DNA of 64,000 nucleotides, from contig JAQWHM010000017.1 in the NCBI GenBank assembly GCA_029249345.1, positions 186,001-250,000 on the forward strand, written 5' to 3'. This stretch comes from UBA10348 sp002469915 (GTDB taxonomy: Bacteria > Bacteroidota > Rhodothermia > Rhodothermales > UBA10348). Below are positions 57,902-64,000 of this stretch, piece by piece. Numbering within the stretch: position 1 is the first letter of the stretch; each line of letters opens with the position of its first letter. The notes beneath the pieces are model-generated. The model ran no database searches. It worked only from the letters and a program-made list of their open reading frames with translations, and was not told the DNA's origin. The position numbers and the translations under genes are program-made.

Positions 57902-58399
57902 TTAAAGGGTATATTCTTTAGCTAGTTCAAGGAGCAAAGCTTCACAGGTTCGGTCCACAATCCTGAAGACCTCTTCAAACCCGTCTGTTCCACCGTAATA
58001 GGGATCAGGCACCTGACCATCACCCGGCTCTGGATCTTGATCTCTAAATAGGCTCACTCTAGACCCAAAGGCTGTGTCCCTGTCGAGGGACAACATGTCA
58101 TTCAAGTTATGAGCATCCATCGCGTAGATGTGATCAAACCCGCCTAGATCAGCAACCGTGAATTGGCGAGCCCGCAAGTCGTCGAGCTGTATGCCATGGC
58201 TCGAAGCCGTTTTGCGCATTCGGCGATCCGGAGCCTGGCCTGCGTGCCAGGCTCCGGTACCAGCCGAGTCAATCTTAAATCGATCAGATAGTCCTTGTTT
58301 ATCTACCGCAGCCTGGAAAACGCCCTCCGCTAGTGGACTCCTGCAGATATTACCGAGACAGACGAATAGTACTCTAACGGGCGCACAATGGGGCATCAA
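57902..58399 (-). CDS. Low-molecular-weight protein-tyrosine phosphatase
   Basis: A 165-residue phosphatase. The P-loop is VLFVCLGNICRSPLAEG (CX5R) and the general acid aspartate is in QVPDPYYGG. The middle keeps SAGTGAWHAGQAPDRR and DHIYAMDAHNLNDML. In many bacteria this family counteracts tyrosine kinases of polysaccharide export; no kinase is nearby. It lies 7 bp after the NSS transporter gene. Inside it is a perfect 12-bp inverted repeat (58228-58257) covering the TGAWHAGQAP codons. Confidence 0.93.
   Translation of the reverse strand: MMPHCAPVRVLFVCLGNICRSPLAEGVFQAAVDKQGLSDRFKIDSAGTGAWHAGQAPDRRMRKTASSHGIQLDDLRARQFTVADLGGFDHIYAMDAHNLNDMLSLDRDTAFGSRVSLFRDQDPEPGDGQVPDPYYGGTDGFEEVFRIVDRTCEALLLELAKEYTL
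58228..58257. repeat. Perfect 12-bp inverted repeat inside the LMW phosphatase gene
   Basis: CCGGAGCCTGGC and GCCAGGCTCCGG are exact reverse complements with a CTGCGT loop. There is no T-tract on either side. Part of it encodes residues conserved in the family, so coding constraint explains some of the sequence. Confidence 0.88.
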
Positions 58400-58406
58400 T
58401 GATTTC

Positions 58407-59900
58407 CTATTTACTTGATCCTAATGTCCTGCGCACCATCCAGTTATTGGATAGAACAAACACGGTGATAACGATTCCCCATTGAGCCAGCATCGTCATT
58501 ACGCTGTAAGGATCGAGAGGATTAAACCAGGTATCTGGTGCATATTCAGTCACAGATAACCAGATCCACCACCCAAGCAGTACAATTGCTTGAGCAGGTA
58601 TCACAAACTTCATCAGCAACTCCCATCCACGTCCGGCCTTCCAGTCACTTTCGACTACATCAACAGCGTCTTTTCTAAAGGCAGAAACGCCGTATTTGTT
58701 GATTGAGAAGGCAATAAAGGCGCCGGATATCATCAGTGCTACACCCCAAACGAAGTCCTGATTGCCGAAAAAGGTCAGATTGATAGCGGATGGGATTCCC
58801 ATCAAAAACGAGACTGAACACACCGACATGACCGCGCTTTTGCGTGACAAACCGAAATCCACCAAAATCCGGGAGGTCAATTCGATCATCGAGATCAAAG
58901 AACTAAATGCAGCGAATGCCAGCCCTAAGAAAAAGAGGATGGCTAGCGGATTTCCGAAAGCCATCTTTGCAAACAGCTGCGGCATCCAAATAAACGTTAG
59001 CCCGGTAGCTGCTGGCCCGCTCGTACGCATGATTTCCAAAACCTCAGGTTTCGACATTTCAGCCCCAAGCACGGCAAAGACGGTTCCAAAAATGGTGATC
59101 GCAGCGAGTAGAGATACCAAGTTATTTCCCACCCCGGTGATCAGCGCGTTCTTTACGACACCATGTTTGGCATGCATATAGGCGCCATAGGTCAGGATGA
59201 GCCCCCATCCTGCTCCCGTATCCCAAGCATTCTGAGTAAGCGCCTCTAGCCATAACCGCGGTTTTGCTAGCGTGGCCCAATCAGGCGTAAACAAAAATGC
59301 AATACCCGCTCCTGCTCCATCGAGGGTAACAGCCCGTATGACTGAAATGAGCACAATGGTAAACAAGGCTGGAATCAGGACCTTGTTGGCCTTTTCGATA
59401 GATTTCACTCCTTTCCAAACGACGGCTGCACCAACCGACATCGCTAACGCGTGGAAAACCAATGGCAACCCCGAGGACTGGAATCCATTCCAGACCTGCA
59501 TGGATGATTCAGTTGAAATAGGTAATGGATTAAGCACCATCTGACTGAAATAATACACACACCATCCAGCGACGACAGAGTAATAGAACATGATGGCGGT
59601 TGCCACGAAGGCTATAAATGCGCCCATCCAAGCAAATTTCTCACCGGCCACTTTTGCAATCGTTCCGACAACCCCCATGCGTCCTTTACGGCCAAGAGCA
59701 TACTCTGCAATAATCAGCGGCACTGACCAAACCAGAAGAAACACTATCCAGGCCAGAAGAAAGGCTCCTGCTCCAGCATCTCCGCTATTTGAGGCTGCAA
59801 TCCGAGGAAAACGCCAGATATTGCCTGTTCCTACGGCAATTCCAAGCACACTAAGTAACAATCCGATTCTACTGGAGAATCGTTGATCTTGATCTGACAT
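58407..59900 (-). CDS. Sodium-dependent transporter, NSS/SNF family
   Basis: A 497-residue inner-membrane symporter with about twelve helices (LeuT fold). The first helix carries RIGLLLSVLGIAVGTGNIWRFP with the family's GxGNxWRFP-type motif; later phrases WGLILTYGAYM, GNNLVSLLAAITIFGTVFAV and FAAFSSLISMIELTSRIL are typical, the last containing the sodium-site serines. Relatives take up amino acids such as leucine, tryptophan or glycine with sodium. The sodium dependence fits a marine habitat. It lies between the acylase and the phosphatase with gaps of 24 and 7 bp. Confidence 0.94.
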   Translation of the reverse strand: MSDQDQRFSSRIGLLLSVLGIAVGTGNIWRFPRIAASNSGDAGAGAFLLAWIVFLLVWSVPLIIAEYALGRKGRMGVVGTIAKVAGEKFAWMGAFIAFVATAIMFYYSVVAGWCVYYFSQMVLNPLPISTESSMQVWNGFQSSGLPLVFHALAMSVGAAVVWKGVKSIEKANKVLIPALFTIVLISVIRAVTLDGAGAGIAFLFTPDWATLAKPRLWLEALTQNAWDTGAGWGLILTYGAYMHAKHGVVKNALITGVGNNLVSLLAAITIFGTVFAVLGAEMSKPEVLEIMRTSGPAATGLTFIWMPQLFAKMAFGNPLAILFFLGLAFAAFSSLISMIELTSRILVDFGLSRKSAVMSVCSVSFLMGIPSAINLTFFGNQDFVWGVALMISGAFIAFSINKYGVSAFRKDAVDVVESDWKAGRGWELLMKFVIPAQAIVLLGWWIWLSVTEYAPDTWFNPLDPYSVMTMLAQWGIVITVFVLSNNWMVRRTLGSSK

Positions 59901-59924
59901 AGTTTCCGAAACTGGGTTTAATCG

Positions 59925-62300
59925 CTATTCGATGTCGTCGGGGTTGTCCGAAAGACTGAGCGGATAATAGGTAAACGAGACATAATTCTGCATGTGCAAA
60001 TCATAGTGGTCTGAAAGTGGATTTCCACTCTGCCCGCCCGGATAAACTCCCTTTGCAGTGGGTGGAGAGGTCGAAAAATCCACAACTACTCGCCAGGACG
60101 CACTCGAATACACGGGATTACTCTTTGCAGGACTTAGGGTCTCTTTGTATCCAGGGAACGGATAGGGTCCGCGCCAGAGGCTTTTTAGCGCCTCTGACCG
60201 AGTGATATGACGTACGACTAGAGACTGAGTCTCGCCTAGCGTGCGATCTGCATATCCATCTTCTTTCCACTTCCCGCCCGTCTCGTCTAAGGCTAATCGC
60301 AAAAGGTCTCGATGCGTCTCCACCTCGGCGGTTTCTTGAACGTCAAACCACGTTTCATTTCCCGAGGCAATCAAATCCAAAATGTAAATCTCCTTAGGTG
60401 TGGACCCGCCTTTAAATACGTCCTCATCCCAAACCGAGTTAACGAAACGATCTAAAAACCAAGTGAACAATCTAGCCGAAGATGATTCGAGCATCATGTT
60501 ACCATCGAAGTCAAGCAGCGTGGACTTAAGTTTTTGACCGGCATCCGATAGGCCCTCAATGTCCTTAATTAAGGGAAGAAACAGTTCAGCTTGTCCGGAC
60601 TGTACATCGGCCTGATAGCTGGCAATATCCTCAGGTGTGTGCTGCCCTTTGTTGCTCAGTAGGTCGTCGATGCGACGAGACCGATAGATGGATCTCCAAT
60701 CCTGACCCATGTAGTGCGGATACGTCTTGGGGGCTGGCCGCTGATTGGTAGAAGTTAGGTAGCCTCTATCAGGTGAAACAGCATGAGGTAATTCATCAAA
60801 CGGAACGCGTCCAATCCACGCTGTCTCTGAGGTCGTTCCATCTTGAACACCAAACCCTTGACCATGAGCCCGAACAGGTAAATATCCTGTAGAGCGAATA
60901 GCGATGATGCTATCCGAACCCGCATAAAGAATATTTTGCATCGGGTAATCCCAATTACGAGTAGCCTTGTCGAAGGAGGCATAATCCGTAGCTCGGTTCA
61001 TGTCCCAAATCGCCGAAAGCGTGTTTCCAAACTCATGACCGACCCATTTGACAGCATAATCTCCCGCTGGACCCTCCAAAACAGGGCCAATATGGCTTAT
61101 AAGGCGAGACTCGATAACCGGATCGCTACCTGATACGTACATCGTGTCCACATGTACATCAAGCGGTTTCCACTGTCCATCAAACTGATAAGCATTTCTT
61201 TCTGCGTTCAGTTCAAGGCGATAGTAATCAATCTGATCTGACCCTGTATTGGTAAACGCCCACGCGATATCGGGAGTCACACCTTCCATTATAGCTGGCT
61301 GAGTGGGAAAGGTAACGCCGTATACATTAGTCGTGGGCGTAACAAGATGAGCCTCATACCAGATCGCCGGCAGGGAAAGCCCTAGATGCATATCCCCCGC
61401 AAGAATGGGTGCGCCGGTACTGGATCTGCTGCCATTAACAGCCCAATTGTTTGACCCCTTACCTTCAAAGAAACCCTCAGCAATTGGTACTTCATTTAAC
61501 CAAGAACCTGCTGCTGTAGCGTAAGAAGACGAATTTGTAATGTCTCGGGGCTTGGTAACAGCCCAATGCGCTTCCTCATCAGGCACGATCGTTTTCTCCC
61601 AAGACGAATACTTGGGGTACAGTGTATTGAAGTCATCCGCCGACATACCCGCTTGGACCTTTTCGATATTCAGATCCTTTTCTGAAAAGCTGAGATCATA
61701 GGTCATGTAGGCTAGCAACGCCATCGTAAACTCCGCAGTGAACTCTTTGGGTGGCTCCACCCCCAAAAGACGATACTCAAGTGGATGCGTCGCTTTTTCT
61801 AGTTGGTTCAGGTAATGATTCACGCCGATCCCATACCATCCGATTGTTTCAGCCTCTCTGGGGCTTTTTTCTAACAAAAGTGCGGCGTTTCGTTTCACCG
61901 CTTCTGCAACTCCCAACTGCCGAAACCGTCGATCTACAGGAAGGGCTCCAGATCCTACAATCTCTGAGAGTGTCCCCGTGGCAGCCCGGTGAATAAAGTC
62001 CATCTGAAACAAGCGATCTCTAGCGATGGCAAAACCCAATGCAATAATCGCGTCCTTATCACTTTTCGCAAAAATATGCGGCACGCCACGTGAATCCATT
62101 TTTAGCATTACTGGGGCGTTCATCCCCTCGATCATAAGATCACCCGAGTCATGTGGGCGTGCCTCACGAGCCGTGGCCCACAATCCGTCTATTGGATCTA
62201 GCCAATCCCCGGGAGCGGGATTACCTCCAATGGATGTATTCAAAAGAACAACTAGGCCTAACGCAATGCCCAGTTTACTGATGCGATAAAATAGTGACAT
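59925..62300 (-). CDS. Penicillin acylase family Ntn-hydrolase, exported
   Basis: A 791-residue precursor with a signal peptide (LGIALGLVVLLNTSIGG). The alpha part (about 50-260) has DSRGVPHIFAKSDKDAIIALGFAIARDRLFQMD; the linker ends at GKGSNNWAVNGSRS, where the serine should become the N-terminal nucleophile of the beta chain. Following phrases GAPILAGDMHLGLSLPAIWYEAHL and TSTNQRPAP are typical of the family. Natural substrates are often N-acyl amino acids, N-acyl homoserine lactones or similar amides, so quorum quenching or amide scavenging are possibilities. It is followed by the NSS transporter gene. Confidence 0.93.
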   Translation of the reverse strand: MSLFYRISKLGIALGLVVLLNTSIGGNPAPGDWLDPIDGLWATAREARPHDSGDLMIEGMNAPVMLKMDSRGVPHIFAKSDKDAIIALGFAIARDRLFQMDFIHRAATGTLSEIVGSGALPVDRRFRQLGVAEAVKRNAALLLEKSPREAETIGWYGIGVNHYLNQLEKATHPLEYRLLGVEPPKEFTAEFTMALLAYMTYDLSFSEKDLNIEKVQAGMSADDFNTLYPKYSSWEKTIVPDEEAHWAVTKPRDITNSSSYATAAGSWLNEVPIAEGFFEGKGSNNWAVNGSRSSTGAPILAGDMHLGLSLPAIWYEAHLVTPTTNVYGVTFPTQPAIMEGVTPDIAWAFTNTGSDQIDYYRLELNAERNAYQFDGQWKPLDVHVDTMYVSGSDPVIESRLISHIGPVLEGPAGDYAVKWVGHEFGNTLSAIWDMNRATDYASFDKATRNWDYPMQNILYAGSDSIIAIRSTGYLPVRAHGQGFGVQDGTTSETAWIGRVPFDELPHAVSPDRGYLTSTNQRPAPKTYPHYMGQDWRSIYRSRRIDDLLSNKGQHTPEDIASYQADVQSGQAELFLPLIKDIEGLSDAGQKLKSTLLDFDGNMMLESSSARLFTWFLDRFVNSVWDEDVFKGGSTPKEIYILDLIASGNETWFDVQETAEVETHRDLLRLALDETGGKWKEDGYADRTLGETQSLVVRHITRSEALKSLWRGPYPFPGYKETLSPAKSNPVYSSASWRVVVDFSTSPPTAKGVYPGGQSGNPLSDHYDLHMQNYVSFTYYPLSLSDNPDDIE

Positions 62301-62353
62301 AACGATTGTGTAAGATTGGAAGTTAGTTCCATTTACGAAGATACCGACACTTA

Positions 62354-63139
62354 TTAAGACGTTGAACCAGCATCTGGCTGATCGAATAGCTTAGAGATTT
62401 CCTCTGCTACATTCGCATAATCAATCGCACCTCGAGCATGGGGATTACCGTCATAAACTGAGCGCCCCTCCTGATTTGATACAGAAAGGGTAGTGCAGGT
62501 CCTAATAATACCATCCATGACATCAGAACCATACTTTTCTCTTAAATAATGCCTGTATGCAAAGTGATTTTTCTTTCTTCCATCAACCATGGTGAGTAGC
62601 ATTTTCACACCCCTTAGACCTGGGTTCAGCTTTTTACGAACCATTTTTACCGTTTGATAGGTCTGCTCTCCACCCACAACGGGTTGATACTCGGGCAAAA
62701 TTGGAATGACTACGACGTCTGCCGCTACCAAGGCATTTAGGCTGTAGACGGTGACGGCAGCAGCCGTGTCCAGAACTACGATATCATACTTTCCGTCCAG
62801 CGATTGTAAATACTCTCTTGCCCACAAAATATCTGTAGGTTTGTTTAGTTTTCGCATCGCTGTTGATAGCGCCGGAGAAGAAGGTATTAGGTCGAATGTT
62901 GGTAACTGAATGATCGGAGGCTGAATAGACATATCCTCCTGAAACAGGGCCAGTGAGGAATGCTCGGGCGATGGTTCAGGTTGACCCATCATCCGAGTCA
63001 GAAAGCCTTGAGGATCTAGATCTATCACCAGCACTCGCTGACCGCTCAGGGCCAGTGCGGCAGAAAGATTGATGGAAGAGGTCGTCTTGCCTGTTCCTCC
63101 CTTGTGATTACAGATCGTAAGTATGATCATTCCGGGCAT
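62354..63139 (-). CDS. Orphan ParA/Soj-type ATPase
   Basis: A 261-residue ParA-family ATPase. The deviant Walker A motif is ICNHKGGTGKTTSSINLSAAL, followed by VLVIDLDPQGFLTRMMG and the Walker A' region YDIVVLDTAAAVTVY. The N-terminus is short, with no HTH, as in chromosomal Soj or protein-positioning ParA. No ParB lies nearby and no parS-like site was seen, so it may position something other than the chromosome. The alternative start at 63130 (MIILTICNHKGG) is close to the P-loop and probably the better one. Confidence 0.9.
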   Translation of the reverse strand: MPGMIILTICNHKGGTGKTTSSINLSAALALSGQRVLVIDLDPQGFLTRMMGQPEPSPEHSSLALFQEDMSIQPPIIQLPTFDLIPSSPALSTAMRKLNKPTDILWAREYLQSLDGKYDIVVLDTAAAVTVYSLNALVAADVVVIPILPEYQPVVGGEQTYQTVKMVRKKLNPGLRGVKMLLTMVDGRKKNHFAYRHYLREKYGSDVMDGIIRTCTTLSVSNQEGRSVYDGNPHARGAIDYANVAEEISKLFDQPDAGSTS

Positions 63140-63210
63140 GGTGGGTTAAAAAAACAGGCCCTCTAGCTTCGGGGAAGTTACCCTTGCTCTTTAGATCAGT
63201 CAAATCGAAG

Positions 63211-64000
63211 GTGATTTTCATTTCAAGTCCCAAACGAATACCCAGATTTATTCAATCGAATACCGCGCGCACCCTTGCAGTCGTGTTAGCCGGGCTTGCG
63301 TTGGGGCTTGCTTGGCCACCTTTCGGAATCTGGCCATTCGCGTTATTATCGCCCGGTATTTTGCTATTGAGCCTCCGAAACACAGATAGCCGATCTGCTT
63401 TCCTGCTCAGCTTTTCATTCTTCACCGCAGCTTGGGCCGTGGCCTTTCATTGGAATGCCTTTCATCCCGTCTCGGTTACGGCCGCCTCGTCTGTTTTTGC
63501 CCTTTTAGCAATGATTAGTGTCCTCTCGGCACTTATCTCGACTACTTACCATGCTAGCACAAGAAGCACCAGCTTAGTTGGCGCTGCTCTAGCTATCGTC
63601 GTTTTTGATGCGTTCATGATGCGCGGTCCGGTAGCTATGCCCGGAACGATGATCGGATTATCCCTTTCCTCCTCTAAGTTGGCTCTCGGGTGGGCTTCTT
63701 TGCTCGGTGTGCTGGGGCTCTCCGTTATCGTGATATTGTTCAACCTCTGTTGGGTTTTTGCCATCATGCGTCCCAACTTCCTGGGTCGGGCTTTGGCAGT
63801 GTGCGTTTTTATCCTAGTCTTACCTTTTTTGACGCCTCGTAATCCGGCGCCAATGGGTCGTCCTATCCAGGTGAGTATCATTCAGCCTGGTGTATCTCCA
63901 GAAAAGTGGGCCGATGTACATGATCCTTCGAAAATGGACCTCTTCGAGCGACTATTTGACGAGGCAAGACGGAAGTCTCCGGAGTCAGCGCTGTTCATCC
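63211..64000 (+). CDS. lnt: Apolipoprotein N-acyltransferase, 5' part; 3' end outside window
   Basis: The first 263 codons of an inner-membrane enzyme that adds the third acyl chain to lipoproteins. It starts at GTG 63211 (a TTG at 63184 is also open). Translation shows a run of hydrophobic helices (TLAVVLAGLALGLAWPPFG, FALLSPGILLLSL, ALIVVFDAFMM-like and SVIVILFNLCWVFAIM), with the family phrases LAWPPFGIWPFALL, MPGTMIGLSLSSSKLALGWASLLGVLGLS and, at the start of the nitrilase domain, VSIIQPGVSPEKW. The catalytic Glu-Lys-Cys lie beyond the window. It is divergent from parA with 71 bp between starts. Works with LspA (6218) in lipoprotein maturation. Confidence 0.92.
   Translation, partial: MIFISSPKRIPRFIQSNTARTLAVVLAGLALGLAWPPFGIWPFALLSPGILLLSLRNTDSRSAFLLSFSFFTAAWAVAFHWNAFHPVSVTAASSVFALLAMISVLSALISTTYHASTRSTSLVGAALAIVVFDAFMMRGPVAMPGTMIGLSLSSSKLALGWASLLGVLGLSVIVILFNLCWVFAIMRPNFLGRALAVCVFILVLPFLTPRNPAPMGRPIQVSIIQPGVSPEKWADVHDPSKMDLFERLFDEARRKSPESALFI

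Noticed and set aside
1..64000. CRISPR arrays, prophage, insertion sequences, replication origin
   Set aside because: No regularly spaced repeats, transposase or phage genes, dnaA or DnaA-box cluster was seen.

Overview
The window looks like a chromosomal segment of an uncultured, probably marine, member of the Bacteroidota/FCB group, most likely on the Rhodothermota/Balneolota side. The evidence is a FecI-type sigma factor, FecR anti-sigma factor and STN-domain TonB receptor in a row; an S46 dipeptidyl peptidase; a PorD/DUF4835 protein; a TraR/DksA protein with the degenerate zinc finger usual in this group; an IleRS of the IleRS2 type; and start codons that mostly lack Shine-Dalgarno sequences and often follow A-rich stretches. 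DivIVA and a three-subunit transhydrogenase fit the Rhodothermota/Balneolota side better than Flavobacteria. The taxonomy is inference. No phage, transposon, CRISPR array or origin was seen, and genes are packed tightly, with several convergent pairs overlapping at their 3' ends.

Layout. 1-6.3 kb: the 5' part of lepA (minus), a 416-bp spacer with two perfect palindromes, then an ECF sigma/FecR/TonB-receptor signalling module. 6.2-16.6 kb: a long minus-strand series, ybbA-ybbP-yggS-divIVA-PNP-ileS-traR/dksA-lspA, with tesA divergent from ybbA. It resembles the yggS(ylmE)...divIVA-ileS-lspA order of Gram-positive division clusters. The IleRS carries GIHH in place of the HxGH signature. 17.3-24.2 kb: transhydrogenase pntAA-pntAB-pntB, the serine-biosynthesis cluster DUF1015-serA-serC, and an initiator tRNA with a strong terminator. 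24.2-35.3 kb: a patatin phospholipase, an iPGM-like metalloenzyme, a DPP7-like S46 peptidase, tRNA-Leu, PorD, two outer-membrane-type genes (the second split by an in-frame TAA), and a 974-residue predicted peptidase/propeller/barrel protein. 35.4-43.7 kb: tRNA-Ser, alaS behind a structured leader, a DUF4097 solenoid with a regular His/Asp ladder, an M14 carboxypeptidase and a Tat-exported glycosylasparaginase. 43.7-54.7 kb: thiE, an M24 peptidase, a PAS histidine kinase, a DUF819 membrane protein, PepF, a TlpA-like thioredoxin, an M16 peptidase and polA. 54.8-64 kb: a partial dTDP-sugar set (rfbB, rfbA, an RmlC-like protein) with a HAD phosphatase, then a minus-strand group of penicillin acylase, NSS transporter and LMW phosphatase, an orphan ParA, and the 5' part of lnt.

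How it fits together. Much of the window is envelope and peptide handling. At least seven peptidases or amidases (S46, M14, M24, M3, M16, peptidase-MA-like, penicillin acylase) plus an asparaginase and an amino-acid-type sodium symporter suggest a peptide-scavenging heterotroph. Lipoprotein maturation (lspA, lnt), DivIVA and ParA are cell-envelope and cell-cycle functions. No single obvious new defence or biosynthetic system was found. The points I consider most worth following are the GIHH IleRS, the DGHHR-containing DUF1015 protein beside serA/serC, the TSH[G/A]D solenoid, the protease-propeller-barrel protein and the nonsense-split outer-membrane gene.
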